DNA of 64,000 bases from Bacillota bacterium (GTDB lineage Bacteria; Bacillota; Clostridia; Lachnospirales; Lachnospiraceae), in contig JAEZLZ010000065.1 of NCBI GenBank assembly GCA_023415055.1, forward strand, positions 1 through 64,000, written 5' to 3'. Both the position numbers and the translations under genes were made by a program. How positions within the stretch are numbered: position 1 is the first letter of the stretch; the number at the start of each line of letters is the position of its first letter. The notes beneath the pieces were generated by a model. That model searched no databases, was not told the origin of the DNA, and saw only the letters and a list, made by a program, of their open reading frames with translations. Shown piece by piece: positions 1 through 8,776 of this stretch.

Positions 1-20
1 AAGTTCAATATATCATGAAA

Positions 21-44
21 GGCAGGGACTGTGCCCTGCCTTTT
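21..44 (+). terminator. Rho-independent terminator of an upstream plus-strand gene
   Basis: A perfect 7-bp stem (GGCAGGG with CCCTGCC) around a 6-base loop is followed by TTTT. It would end a gene lying to the left of the window. The T-run is short, so efficiency is uncertain. Confidence 0.5.
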
Positions 45-120
45 GTAACACCACTTTCTCTATGCTATTTTCAATTATTTATACCTGACATTCCCTTTCA
101 GATGGGAAGGTTATTTTACA

Positions 121-146
121 ATTGAGGTTGAGGATTGAGGTTGAGG
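121..146. repeat. Two tandem copies of a 13-bp unit
   Basis: ATTGAGGTTGAGG occurs twice head to tail (121-133 and 134-146) in the non-coding gap between two terminators. It is probably slippage or duplication; no function is visible. The rest of the first 280 bases holds no gene. Confidence 0.6.
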
Positions 147-182
147 TTTCTGTGGAGGTAATGATGGGTAAGAACAAACAAT

Positions 183-228
183 AAAAAAGACCTAAGGAAC
201 AGTTTTTCATGTGGCTTAGGTCTTTTTT
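183..228 (-). terminator. Bidirectional terminator downstream of the chemoreceptor gene
   Basis: A 14-bp perfect inverted repeat (AAAAAAGACCTAAG and its complement) around an 18-base loop, with T-runs on both strands. It lies about 50 bases past the stop of the minus-strand chemoreceptor gene. Confidence 0.8.
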
Positions 229-280
229 ATATATGATTCATATAAGCGGCTTGGAAAAACCTACAGGAGCCCGCGATAAA

Positions 281-1360
281 TCAATTCTCCCTTTCCGCCA
301 AATTCTTTAGTGTAAAACCTACTTCCTGCAGCACTTCAAGCCTTTGTGCTAACTCCAAATTCGCTTTTGACTGTTCCTGTGCAATAGTATTACTTTGTTG
401 GACATTATTTAGTACGGCTTCTACAGAGTTACTGAATCCCTTTAGTTGTTTATCAATTTTGGCAACAGAATTCTTGCTCTCGTCCGCTAATTTACGTATC
501 TCAGATGCGACGACTGCAAAACCCCGTCCACTTTCACCTGCTCTCGAAGCTTCAATTGCTGCGTTTAGTCCCAGCAAATTTGTCTGTTTTGCCACATGTC
601 GTATCGCATCTAATATAACTGTGACATTCTGAACTTCTGCATGAGTTTTACTTGCAATATCAGCCGTTTCTTGGCTGGATGCAGCAAGTTGCTGGGAGGA
701 TGCTGCTAATTCTTCTACCGCAGCGGAAGCCTGTTCGATTGATTCATATAGTCTCGAAGCATTTTGTTGTATTTCAATCGATTTTGCCTGCTTATTGCGA
801 CGCTCAGCATCCTGAGCTTCTGCTAATCTCACTGCATCATTGATTGCACGCTTGATCGAGACAATACATGTATCAATTACTAAAGTTTTCATATCATATT
901 TATGAGCAATCTCAAAGGTGTTCGTTCCACACACAACCCCCTTGATCCCTCTACCATGTAGTTGTTGCATTAGTTCCTCTTCTTTTTCTACACTACATGG
1001 ATTGATTAATATACTTACATCTGAAATATGGTAGCTCGTAATAACATCGCCAATTAGCTTTTGTGATGCTATAACTGCAATGCTTTTCACTCCTTCCGAT
1101 GCAAACTTCTCCACAGGTCTTAAGATATCGTCCGTAGAAAATATAATTTCCGCAACCGGCTTTTTCGTTAATTCATGGATGGAATCCGCGGTTCTGCCAC
1201 GACAAATAAAAATCTCTACATTCGGGTATTCTTGTGCTATTGAACGGCTCTCGGCCAGAGTTCGAGTTATGATAGGAATGTCCAATTTCATTTCTGTGAT
1301 AGCCTGTTCGGCTAACTTTGCCATCTCTGCAGAAACCGCAACAAAAAGTATATTACTCAT
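281..1360 (-). CDS. Soluble methyl-accepting chemotaxis protein with PrpR-type N-terminal sensor
   Basis: This 359-residue protein has no membrane segment or HAMP domain. Residues 1-175 fit the PrpR_N sensor fold: the ICRGRTAD segment (52-59) and the [11 protein letters not shown] segment (142-152) match the two signature stretches known from propionate and amino-acid regulators of the sigma54 class. Residues about 205-350 are a short MCP signalling hairpin, with the highly conserved tip at 255-296 including [11 protein letters not shown] and GRGFAVVA. It should sit in the cytoplasm in CheA/CheW arrays and pass a metabolite signal to the flagellar motor. The start has AAAGGAG upstream. PrpR_N is normally fused to an AAA+/HTH regulator, so the fusion to an MCP is unusual. 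The ligand is unknown; small carboxylates are a guess from the domain family. Confidence 0.85.
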   Translation of the reverse strand: MSNILFVAVSAEMAKLAEQAITEMKLDIPIITRTLAESRSIAQEYPNVEIFICRGRTADSIHELTKKPVAEIIFSTDDILRPVEKFASEGVKSIAVIASQKLIGDVITSYHISDVSILINPCSVEKEEELMQQLHGRGIKGVVCGTNTFEIAHKYDMKTLVIDTCIVSIKRAINDAVRLAEAQDAERRNKQAKSIEIQQNASRLYESIEQASAAVEELAASSQQLAASSQETADIASKTHAEVQNVTVILDAIRHVAKQTNLLGLNAAIEASRAGESGRGFAVVASEIRKLADESKNSVAKIDKQLKGFSNSVEAVLNNVQQSNTIAQEQSKANLELAQRLEVLQEVGFTLKNLAEREN

Positions 1361-1611
1361 ATAATATGCTCCTTTTTTTCTCTGGTTTAGACATCACTCA
1401 ATACATAGCCTGTATCATCCTGATTCCTTAGATCTTTTCACTAATCATTATAAGTGAAAAGTTTGGTATGTTCCATTCATAAACATTCCAAATCAGCTTT
1501 TCATTTTTGTATAAAATGTTATTTATTTCAGAAGTTGAAACCAGAAGTGAAACATTTGTCATAATTATTTCATCGATTTGTAGCAAAATTATTGCATGTA
1601 TCATTTTGAAA

Positions 1612-1652
1612 CAATAGAAAGTACGCTTCGCTAACTTTCTATTGTCATGAAT
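1612..1652. repeat. Dispersed hairpin element, copy 1
   Basis: A 10- to 11-bp stem (CAATAGAAAGT with its complement) encloses a short loop containing CGCTTCGC and is followed by TCATGAAT. A near-identical copy lies at 18228-18268, with one compensated base pair in the stem (A-T here, G-C there). It sits in the roughly 400-base gap between the ribokinase and chemoreceptor genes. Apart from this element and the following terminator, I see only a presumed promoter for the chemoreceptor in that gap. Confidence 0.65.
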
Positions 1653-1653
1653 T

Positions 1654-1698
1654 AAAAAGGAAGTCCGGCCTTTATTTCAAAAGCTGGACTTCCTTTTT
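1654..1698 (-). terminator. Terminator of the ribokinase gene
   Basis: A 13-bp inverted repeat (AAAAAGGAAGTCC with its complement) around a 19-base loop, with T-runs on both strands. It lies about 65 bases past the ribokinase stop codon. Confidence 0.85.
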
Positions 1699-1763
1699 AA
1701 AATGTATTAATGATGAATTTGTTATATTATCAAGAATTCAATCAGGCAAAAGGACTTCTTTCG

Positions 1764-2651
1764 TTATTTAAACTGAAGAACTTCCTCCATTGTCGGAATC
1801 GACGGTCCGGCACCATGCCTGGTTACTGAAATTGCGGACGCCTTGGATGCATACTCCAATGCTTTTTCAATCGTTTCTCCCTTCATTAAACTACCGATGA
1901 AATATCCGGTGTAGGTATCACCTGCAGCTGTTGTATCCACTGCTTTCACTTTATAAATAGCCTGATGAAGCACTTGATCCGCATTTTTATAGATGGAACC
2001 TTCTGTCCCCAGTGTCAGTACGATTTGTGCCTTCGGAAAACGGTCTGCAATTTTGTCAATAAGTTCCTCTTTGTCTCCTGATTCTCTGCAGATTTCCTGC
2101 GCTTCTATTTCATTCATCAGAAAGAAATCCACATAGTCCAAAGGATACGTGCCAATTAATGCATTCATCGGAGAAGGATTGAATACTATTTTCATTCCCT
2201 TCTCGTATGCCTTCTCCATGATATAACCAATCTGACTAATCTCATTTTGCAGGATAAGATAATCTCCTTCCTCAAAATATGTCATGACGTGATCGATATC
2301 TTTCTTTGAGATTTCCTGATTTGCTCCACCATATAACAAAATACAGTTTTGACCGTTCGGTTCTTTTTGTATAATAGTATGTCCTGAATTACAATGCTTT
2401 TTAACTATCAATTCAGTATTTACCCCTGCGCGAGTTAATTCCTCCAGCAACAGGTCTGAATCTGCTTCTCCTACTGCTCCGGCATGCCATACTTCAACAC
2501 CACATTTACACAACGCAATGGATTGGTTCAAACCTTTTCCTCCACAGAACTTAGTTAACGATTTAGAGTCCTGTGTCTCTCCTGCCCTTACAAAATGATC
2601 TACTTCATATACATAATCAATATTAAGCGAACCAAAATTTAAAACTTTCAA
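1764..2651 (-). CDS. rbsK: PfkB-family ribokinase
   Basis: A 295-residue sugar kinase that should phosphorylate ribose (or a related pentose or nucleoside) at the 5-hydroxyl with ATP. The N-terminal substrate lid contains the GGKGLNQS segment typical of ribokinase. The C-terminal signature reads DTTAAGDTYTGYF, with the catalytic base Asp in AAGD. I chose TTG at 2651 as start because AGGGAGG lies six bases upstream; a GTG six codons earlier overlaps that ribosome binding site. It follows a broken GntR regulator gene on the same strand and ends at a strong terminator. A nucleoside hydrolase lies 1.8 kb upstream, so a ribonucleoside salvage role is plausible. Substrate identity is inferred from the family only. 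Confidence 0.85.
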   Translation of the reverse strand: MKVLNFGSLNIDYVYEVDHFVRAGETQDSKSLTKFCGGKGLNQSIALCKCGVEVWHAGAVGEADSDLLLEELTRAGVNTELIVKKHCNSGHTIIQKEPNGQNCILLYGGANQEISKKDIDHVMTYFEEGDYLILQNEISQIGYIMEKAYEKGMKIVFNPSPMNALIGTYPLDYVDFFLMNEIEAQEICRESGDKEELIDKIADRFPKAQIVLTLGTEGSIYKNADQVLHQAIYKVKAVDTTAAGDTYTGYFIGSLMKGETIEKALEYASKASAISVTRHGAGPSIPTMEEVLQFK

Positions 2652-2737
2652 TGTTTGCCTCCCTTCCACCTACAGCAGTACAATCTGTTGAAAGAAGTAT
2701 CCTGTTCGGCTTTTACTGGTACTGAACTATGTGATAT

Positions 2738-3190
2738 CTATTTTTGTTCTGTTGATTTGATATGTTCTAATACGATTCTTAAATGCTGTACCACTTCGGC
2801 TTTCGCCTTTTCCTTATCTCTGGCTCGAAGTGCTCGTACAATTGCAAGATGCTCATTATAAATTTCCTGTAGTCTACTTGCACTTTTCGTCGTCTTGGAA
2901 GCAACTTCATCAATAACATCGTAATAAGAATCTATAAAATTATTAATAATATCCAATACATTCGGATTAATAAACGTACCATCCTTCGGTTTACGATAGA
3001 TATAATTTCTTGCCTGTAAAATTGTCAGAGCTTCTCTTAATATTCCCCTGCTAACACATAGCTCTTCTGCTAATTCCAGTTCATTTGGCAGTTTATCACC
3101 TGGTTATAAAACTCCGTCCTTAATCTGGTTCATAATGGCCCGAACAACTTTATCAGACAATCTTTCATTCTCAATCGGGGTAAATCCCAT
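2738..3190 (-). pseudogene. GntR/FadR-family regulator, broken by a stop and an internal deletion
   Basis: Reading from ATG 3190 (GGAGGTG upstream), the frame gives a FadR-type winged helix (IENERLSDKVVRAIMNQI, then PGDKLPNELELAEELCVSRG). An in-frame TAA replaces the residue before PGDKLP. The frame then stays open to 2738. The C-terminal part is the end of an FCD ligand domain (EHLAIVRALRARDKEKA), but about 90 residues between the HTH and that end are missing compared with normal 220-240 residue family members. Both defects indicate a non-functional gene. It precedes the ribokinase gene and was probably its regulator, so that gene may now be uncontrolled. Confidence 0.8.
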
Positions 3191-3293
3191 GTTAACACCT
3201 CCTTCTTTACTTTATTTTCTATAAGACTCGACTCAATATTTTATTATACCTGAGTTAATTCGAATGTCAATGTGTGTAATATATGGACTGTAT

Positions 3294-3880
3294 TTACCGA
3301 CAGATAACTATAATGGCTTTCTTATGACCGCGGCGAGCTTTGATTCTGCGATATCTCTCTTGAAACTCAGGATGCTTTTTAGATTTAATTAGTGAATTAG
3401 CAACCTGAACGAGAAGCGGTTTTAGATAACAGCCGGCACGAGAGATGCGAGTGGATTTGACTTTGCCTCCACTTTGGTCATTGTGGGGACAGCATCCAGC
3501 CCATGAGCAGAGATTCTTAGCCGTAGGAAAGACGGACATATCACCACCGATTTCAGACAGGATAGCGATTGCGGTCATCGGATTTGAATCAAGTCCTGGG
3601 ATAAATTTATGATGGATGTAGAAGATTTGCCAAAGACATCACTGAAAACATCATCGAGTTTAAGATTGGAAACCGTAAGGCAGTTTTGTGCACGGTTTTT
3701 CTCACCGGTGAGCATGTTGGTTAGCTTGAAACGGTAGCGTATAAGATCACGAAGATGTCTGATTTCTGGCGGCGGGATAAAGCTTGGCTTAATCATGTCG
3801 CACATGAAGAGATCGCAGATCCATTTGGCATCTTTACGGTCAGTCTTATTGCCCTTCTGAGGTTTATATACCGGATAATG
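3294..3880 (-). mobile_element. IS110-family transposase remnant
   Basis: The 5' part (3575-3880) encodes a DEDD-domain piece with PQKGNKTDRKDAKWICDLF, typical of IS110 enzymes. The 3' part (3294-3578), in another frame, encodes the Transposase_20-type piece with MTAIAILSEIGGD, LCSWAGCCPHNDQSGG and KARRGHKKAIIVICR. The region between the two, over 100 residues in intact family members, is absent. The N-terminus and the last residues are also lost, so the copy is dead. It lies opposite to and against a GH88 remnant. Confidence 0.8.
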
Positions 3881-3900
3881 GTCTGATACCGGTCGACTTT

Positions 3901-4311
3901 TGTCGTCAGCCAGCGGATTTTACGAAGGAAGATTCCAGTGCCAGTGCAATCGCTGCCAGTGGTCTTCTGCTGCTGTCACAGATATTATCCGGTCGACAGG
4001 AGCTTGTGGGCGGACGTAAGAATCCATTTACAGAAGTTACCTGCGAAGAGACAGAGGCTGCAGAGAATGCTGCGATAAAGCTTCTGAAAGCACTGGATGA
4101 GAATAGATACAGTTGGGAAGCCGACAGGGATGAACTGCTGGAGAAATGTTCTGCGGCATTCCATGATGAGAATCATGAGTTTCCAATCATCTATGGAGAT
4201 TATTATTTCATTGAAGCGGTTTTCCGCCTGACAGGTGAAGTAATCATTTTTAAGTATTGTTCTGATATAAGGTATTCCTCCTTTGTCACATTTGATCACA
4301 TATTACCATAA
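3901..4311 (+). pseudogene. C-terminal remnant of a GH88-type unsaturated glucuronyl hydrolase
   Basis: The plus-strand frame reads DSSASAIAASGLLLLSQIL near 3931 and ends with IIYGDYYFIEAVFRLTGE. Both segments match the C-terminal half of GH88 hydrolases as I remember them (the RDSSA and W/YGDYFFLEA stretches). Such enzymes cleave unsaturated uronic acids released by polysaccharide lyases. The N-terminal two thirds are missing and the frame begins where the IS110 remnant ends, so insertion plus deletion probably destroyed the gene. The assignment rests on short motifs and is moderate. Confidence 0.5.
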
Positions 4312-4365
4312 AACTCCAAACATTGTAATCTATTAACAGATTTGCTTTATTGGGGACATATACCT

Positions 4366-4392
4366 AAAAAGGGCTGTCGCACTGAACAGCCC
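4366..4392 (-). terminator. Terminator of the nucleoside hydrolase gene
   Basis: A perfect 7-bp stem (GGGCTGT with ACAGCCC), followed on the minus strand by TTTTT. It is 33 bases past the stop codon of the nucleoside hydrolase. Confidence 0.8.
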
Positions 4393-4424
4393 CATAAGTT
4401 ACACCTAATTCAAACCAAAAAACA

Positions 4425-5330
4425 CTAATTTGCTAATTTTTCAATTAAATCACGTATCAGTGCATCTCTATTAATGTTATACACATAACGAATAAAATGC
4501 CTTGTCACATCGCTTCCGTAATGATTATCATACTCCGGAATCGGACTAGGAATCAGCACGCTTTCCATAAAATTACCAGTCAGCCATGCCACGGCCGTCA
4601 CATCCCAAAGCGTACGGCTCCACGGTTTTCCCGCACTCTTTGGCATCGCATCTATCGTGTGTTGTACCAAGTAATCACATAAATCATTTTTTCCCTTTAA
4701 CCAATAATTCAACTCTGCCTCACTGACTGCAAAGGCAGACACTACTCCCATACATGGAAGCTGCACCAATGGGACCCCACAACCAAAAACGACTCTTGCC
4801 GCAGTCACATCCTGATACATGTTAAACTCTTTTGTGTCAGGCCAATGTAGGGCATGTCCTCCTAGCCAAACCAGAACCATCCGATCGATAATCTCTGGAT
4901 TCATCAGAATAGCCGATGCCACATTCGTTATTGCACCGATACCCACCACATATAGAGGCTGATCTACCGAATGCTCCATAGCCAGTTCGCACAATCGCTC
5001 CGCAGCAGCTGAATACACCGGTGTCTTCTCATCCGTAAGATACTGCTCTGAACCCCGAAATACCTTTGGTTTCATTTCTTCTCTTGCCATTAGTTCCAGC
5101 AAATGCAAGATCTCTTGATAACTTTTTTCCATGCCATCCATCGGATCACTGGAATTCTCATTAAAAAAGGGGGCTGCAAATATTGCCTGAACATTTAACT
5201 TTTCGCCATGTTTGAGCATATAAGCAATTGCATACTGATCGTCTATTTCATTATACGCATCCGTATCCAATACAACATCAACTTTGCCCTCGGGATGTTG
5301 TAATTTTCTAAGCAATGATAAATCATCCAT
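4425..5330 (-). CDS. Nucleoside hydrolase (inosine/uridine-preferring family)
   Basis: A 301-residue enzyme of the IUNH superfamily, which hydrolyses the N-glycosidic bond of ribonucleosides to base and ribose. The calcium-binding N-terminal motif reads VVLDTDAYNEIDDQYAI at residues 19-35, a known variant of DTDPGxDDAxA. Further family features are the VVGIGAITNVASAI stretch and the RTLWDVTAVAWL stretch with its metal-binding Asp. Length is normal and no signal peptide is present, so it acts in the cytoplasm. The released ribose could feed the ribokinase at 1764-2651, and a second broken ribokinase lies just upstream. Substrate preference cannot be read from the sequence. Confidence 0.88.
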   Translation of the reverse strand: MDDLSLLRKLQHPEGKVDVVLDTDAYNEIDDQYAIAYMLKHGEKLNVQAIFAAPFFNENSSDPMDGMEKSYQEILHLLELMAREEMKPKVFRGSEQYLTDEKTPVYSAAAERLCELAMEHSVDQPLYVVGIGAITNVASAILMNPEIIDRMVLVWLGGHALHWPDTKEFNMYQDVTAARVVFGCGVPLVQLPCMGVVSAFAVSEAELNYWLKGKNDLCDYLVQHTIDAMPKSAGKPWSRTLWDVTAVAWLTGNFMESVLIPSPIPEYDNHYGSDVTRHFIRYVYNINRDALIRDLIEKLAN

Positions 5331-5386
5331 TTTAACTAACTCCTTTTCCCTCTGTCTTTCTATATTTTCAGTAACATATATATTGG

Positions 5387-5603
5387 TTAAAGCTCTTCAT
5401 TATTATTTACACAACGAACAGCGCGTCGAAATTCCTTCGGTGTAGAGTTATAATATCCAATTAATTATTTCCTCCACATTTAAGTCCGTTTTCCTAAGAT
5501 ATTCTGCTGCAACTCTACATCTTTCCCGTTGAAGCAGTTCCGAAAAGGTCATTTGGAAATTTTTCCTATTCCAACGGATAGTATGTTCTTCACTATAGCC
5601 CAG
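5387..5603 (-). pseudogene. AraC-family regulator, C-terminal HTH remnant
   Basis: The minus strand encodes VAKLLGYSEEHTIR, FSELLQRERCRVAAEYL and, after a frame change, GYYNSTPKEFRRAV before a stop at 5387. This is the double HTH of an AraC regulator with a frameshift or small deletion between the two helices. Its N-terminal domain is missing. The first codons overlap, in another frame, the last codons of the broken ribokinase, showing that a deletion joined the two genes. Confidence 0.65.
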
Positions 5604-6114
5604 TAATTTTGCCACCTTTTCTTGAAACCGTTATTGCTGATGCAGCAGACGCCTTTTTTAGAATTTCATTGGCTCCTAAGTCTCTACATAACCCCGCAAC
5701 AAAATAACCAGTAAATGTATCTCCTACAGCTGTAGTGTCTACAACATTAGCTTTAAACGCCTGTTGTCTATAAAGTTTTCCCTCTCGTAAATATACACTT
5801 CCTTTTTCTCCTAATGTCAGCACTACATGTAGTTGTGAAAATTTTTCCTTCGCCCATAACAGAATATCATACGGATTTTCGCTTCCCATCCACTGCATTG
5901 ACTCTGTCTCATTCAATATCAAAAAAAACAAATCCTGCAATTCAATTTCCTTTAACACTTCCTCAAAAAGGGACGAATTTAGTACTATCTTCATTCCTCT
6001 CATTACCGCCTGTTTTATGAGATACATAAGATTGCTGATCTCGTTTTGTAATACCAGTATATCTCCTTCTTCCACAAACCGCAAGAGCACTCTATCACTT
6101 GAGTTTCCGTAGTT
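5593..6114 (-). pseudogene. Ribokinase-like PfkB kinase, N-terminally truncated
   Basis: The frame carries the C-terminal half of a ribokinase: EEGDILVLQNEIS, VVLTLGEKGSVYL and the ATP/catalytic stretch VVDTTAVGDTFTGYF. It aligns with the second half of the intact kinase at 1764-2651 (EEGDYLILQNEIS). A TAA at 6115 closes the frame upstream, so the substrate-binding N-terminal half is gone. At the other end the normal C-terminus is replaced by KGGKITGL, read from the neighbouring AraC remnant. The catalytic Asp remains but the protein is unlikely to be active. Confidence 0.75.
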
Positions 6115-6258
6115 TTATCCACAGTACCCTTATTTTATCGGTATTGTAATAAACAACTTTTAGAAAATCCCCAAAATATAAGGAATCCCCTTCCTTTTTG
6201 TAGTAAAATTAAATCACCACAATAAAACCTTACTAAACAAAAAAGAGGAGGCTTCCTT

Positions 6259-6432
6259 ATGGCTAATTTTACAACAAATACTTACACTTTAAAGCGAGAA
6301 ATTTTATCTTTTTCAAACAAAATATCTCGTAAACTTTCCAAACCGGATCGAAAGTTTACCGCAGACATGACTTATGGCATGTTAGCTTCGAACTGTTGCC
6401 TTTTGACTGATGTGGTGAGTCTGGAGTGGTAA
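6259..6432 (+). mobile_element. Transposase N-terminal fragment (IS4-like)
   Basis: After AGAGGAGG an ATG opens a 57-codon frame beginning MANFTTNTYTLKREILSF and containing KISRKLSKPDRKF. It resembles the start of IS4-type transposases from clostridia, as far as memory allows. It stops after about 57 residues, where group II intron sequence begins. Only the left end of the element is left. I could not define its inverted repeat. Confidence 0.5.
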
Positions 6433-6907
6433 CGTTTAAGTAATGTTTTGTTCCATTACCATTATCGGTACTATGAACCCCTCCTACTTCCTCCTACCGA
6501 GAATACAATTTCGCTCAGCTTATACGCATCTTCTTTTACCACATGGTGGTAGGTAGGGTCTCTCCAGTTCCAAACCACACCTTTCATACATACCGTTTCC
6601 CATATACCGGAGGATTATCAGTGGTGCATTTCCAGACTCTTCCCACCTTCCATGGTTTTCACCTAATAGAACAAGGCTCAACTTCCTCATCTCTACTCTT
6701 TTCAGAGCAGTTTATTTTACGATACGGCAGAATTCACTTTATGTTACGGCCTGCATGACTGTTAGCACTTCTTTCGAAGTTACATTACCCACTCGCTTAG
6801 CACCCTGCATTACTGCAACGCACCGAGTTTGACTATACGGCTCACTGGCGATTACCGTAGTCGGACTTGCACCGACTGGTGTGATCCAGCTTCGCTGGAC
6901 ACGCTCC
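6433..6907 (-). mobile_element. Group II intron 5' fragment (ribozyme part without maturase)
   Basis: Read on the minus strand, the sequence has the features of a bacterial group II intron from its 5' end to the start of the intron-encoded ORF: a GUGUCC-like start near 6907, the GUCGGUGCAAGUCCGAC hairpin of domain I, a GGAGAGACCCU-like stretch, and the GGGGUUCAUAGUACCG stretch that commonly precedes the maturase start. No reverse-transcriptase frame follows; the sequence breaks into a transposase fragment. The intron is therefore truncated and immobile. It begins about 10 bases after a terminator hairpin, as some bacterial introns do. The 217 bases between that terminator and the cupin gene hold nothing recognisable. 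Confidence 0.6.
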
Positions 6908-6915
6908 TATTATAT

Positions 6916-6940
6916 AAAAAAGCCCTGTTTACAAGGCTTT
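6916..6940 (-). terminator. Minus-strand terminator hairpin
   Basis: AAAGCC and GGCTTT arms around a 12-base centre, with a T-run on the minus strand. It is probably the terminator for the cupin gene, about 220 bases past its stop codon. Confidence 0.55.
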
Positions 6941-7157
6941 GAGAAATCTATTCATTTATGCAACTGTCAAAAACCCGAACTAACAGACCTACACCGACAT
7001 TAGCCTTCATACCATTCATAGACTAATCCCCCCAGTAATTATATTTTTTATTTATCATAACACGCTAAAAATGACAATAGTATGTCCTGTTCAAAATATT
7101 CATAATCTGTAGTTTGCTTAGTATAACACATACATACGAAACATTTTATCTTTATTA

Positions 7158-7523
7158 CTACTCTTTATCTTTATAGGCATAGGAAAAATTAATCGGAGGT
7201 GATGTAACTGATAGATAAATAAACTTATTTCTTGAATTATTCAGCAATCCATGTACATCTCCATCTGCAAATCGTACCACATCACCTGCATGGAATTCCT
7301 TTGTTTCGTCATCTGCTAATAATAATTGACCTTCACCTTGCAGCGCATACCATATTTGCTCTGAGGTATCATGGGTATGTCTTGGTTGACAGGCACCCGG
7401 TTCTAAATGTACTTCTGTAATAGTAACTCTGATACTTTCAGAATTATCAGGATTCAAAATTTGCCTTGAAATAATACCAGGATTCAACAATTTTTTAATT
7501 TCCTTGTGATTTATATACTCCAT
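7158..7523 (-). CDS. Small cupin-domain protein
   Basis: A 121-residue single cupin_2 domain. The metal-binding motif 1 is seen as PRHTHDTSEQIWYALQGEG (His, His and Glu spaced as in cupins), and motif 2 as AGDVVRFADGDVHGL with the last His. It probably binds a divalent metal in the cytoplasm. Function could be sugar or small-molecule binding, isomerisation or sensing; the sequence does not decide. GGAAGGTGA precedes the start. The GNAT gene 61 bases upstream on the same strand may be co-transcribed. Confidence 0.8.
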   Translation of the reverse strand: MEYINHKEIKKLLNPGIISRQILNPDNSESIRVTITEVHLEPGACQPRHTHDTSEQIWYALQGEGQLLLADDETKEFHAGDVVRFADGDVHGLLNNSRNKFIYLSVTSPPINFSYAYKDKE

Positions 7524-7584
7524 TGTTGTTCACCTTCCATTTAAGAAATTATCACCGATGCATTGAAATCCCAATCTTGAATTA

Positions 7585-8118
7585 CTAATTCCACATCAGC
7601 CCTGTACAGTCTAAAGAAAAGACCCTATGTAGATACTCTTTCCCTCGGAAGACACAATGGTATTCCTGTCCATTAAAATGAAACCCAAGGCGTTCTGCCA
7701 GATTAATTGATTTATCATTCTCAAAATAAATGTGAGCATTTATTTGTTTGATTTTCAGTTCTTGAACAACAATATTTATTATCTCTTTTATTGCTTCCTG
7801 CATATAACCATTTCCCCAAAATGCTTCTTTCAAATCATATCCGATATCAATTATGTTTTCGTTCGCGTTCCAACAGTGAAAGCCACAAGTACCCATCTTC
7901 ACATGATCCGATTTTCTGATAATAATCCATCGACATAAAGCGATCGAATTTGAGTTTACATAGGAAGCAATTATCTCGTCCGCCCCCGAAATACTTGTCA
8001 GAGGTTCTTCATCATATAGATATTTTGTTACAACACCATCTGAAAATTGTGAAAAGATAAAATCTCTGTCTTCAACGGAAATGCTCTTCAGTAGTAATCT
8101 GTTTGTTTGGATATCCAT
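7585..8118 (-). CDS. GNAT-family N-acetyltransferase (RimJ/RimL-like)
   Basis: A 177-residue acetyl-CoA-dependent acetyltransferase. It starts with the TNRLLLKSIS beta-strand common in the RimJ/RimL subgroup, has the IGYDLKEAFWGNGYMQEA stretch corresponding to motif A (the acetyl-CoA pyrophosphate loop), and ends with NAERLGF-like motif B (SINLAERLGFHFNG). Substrate cannot be predicted; ribosomal protein N-termini and small amines are both known for the group. AAAGGAAA precedes ATG 8118. The product is cytoplasmic. Confidence 0.85.
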   Translation of the reverse strand: MDIQTNRLLLKSISVEDRDFIFSQFSDGVVTKYLYDEEPLTSISGADEIIASYVNSNSIALCRWIIIRKSDHVKMGTCGFHCWNANENIIDIGYDLKEAFWGNGYMQEAIKEIINIVVQELKIKQINAHIYFENDKSINLAERLGFHFNGQEYHCVFRGKEYLHRVFSLDCTGLMWN

Positions 8119-8251
8119 AAAATATTTCCTTTCTTTTTTAGCGGACCAACTTTACTCCTCATTATTACAATTACCTGCATCAGGCTGCCTGATACCGTAT
8201 CGTCTATGAATAGTCGTTTTCATGGCTCTCTCTTCGATAATCTTGATGCAG

Positions 8252-8479
8252 CTATGCCTGCGCCAGTACCTCTTCCGTCGAGTTGAATATCATTTTTGCT
8301 TCTTCGCAAACTATACTGGCGCCGTTCCATGTCACTAACTCGGATATCATACCCGCATTATTAGCGCATCGTATATCGTTTGGCACATCTCCTATATAGA
8401 TGCATTCCGCTTTATTTGTTCCTACTAATTCCATATATTTGTATAGTGGCTCCGGATTCGGCTAGTTCTGTTTAATGAG
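8252..8479 (-). pseudogene. HAD-family phosphatase, C-terminal remnant
   Basis: The minus-strand frame reads PNPEPLYKYMELVGTNKAE then CIYIGDVPNDIRCANNAGM, the motif III/IV end of a phosphoglycolate-phosphatase-like HAD hydrolase with its GDxxND acidic pair. An in-frame TAG sits directly before PNPEPL where the conserved motif III Lys belongs, and the N-terminal two thirds with the nucleophile Asp are absent. It is a dead fragment. The remaining bases up to 8776 contain only a small hairpin. Confidence 0.7.
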
Positions 8480-8700
8480 TTGATTTCTCGTAATCTCTTT
8501 CTTTCCTCTGCAACCGTAAGTGCTGATTGAATAAAATATTCTCCATTATATGGTTCTCTTCCTGCCTTATTATAATCATACGAGTCACTTTTAGTCAATC
8601 TTATCTCATATTTTATTTGCAGCTTGCCACACTTTTGTATCGTGAGTTCCTCCTGGGTTTTCTTATGAATTCGGCTCCCATTATCCGCTTACATAGAAAT

Positions 8701-8731
8701 AAGGTACTACTCCGTTTTGGTGTAGTACCTT
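8701..8731. terminator. Hairpin beyond the SDR gene
   Basis: A 10-bp perfect stem (AAGGTACTAC with its complement) around an 11-base loop, about 45 bases past the SDR stop codon. It lacks a clean T-run on either strand, so it may be a weak terminator or a 3'-end stabiliser. Confidence 0.45.
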
Positions 8732-8776
8732 ACTTTATGCAACTGTATAATCATAAAAATTAGAGACGAAAATTGA

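Noticed and set aside
121..146. Tandem repeat as a possible CRISPR-like or regulatory array
   Set aside because: Only two adjacent 13-bp copies without spacers; best seen as a simple duplication.
6543..6758. 71-codon plus-strand frame
   Set aside because: It lies within the group II intron ribozyme sequence (minus strand), which is structured RNA and not coding here.
8527..8763. 78-codon plus-strand frame after the HAD remnant
   Set aside because: No ribosome binding site and no recognisable motif; it spans the hairpin near 8701 and ends in non-coding sequence.
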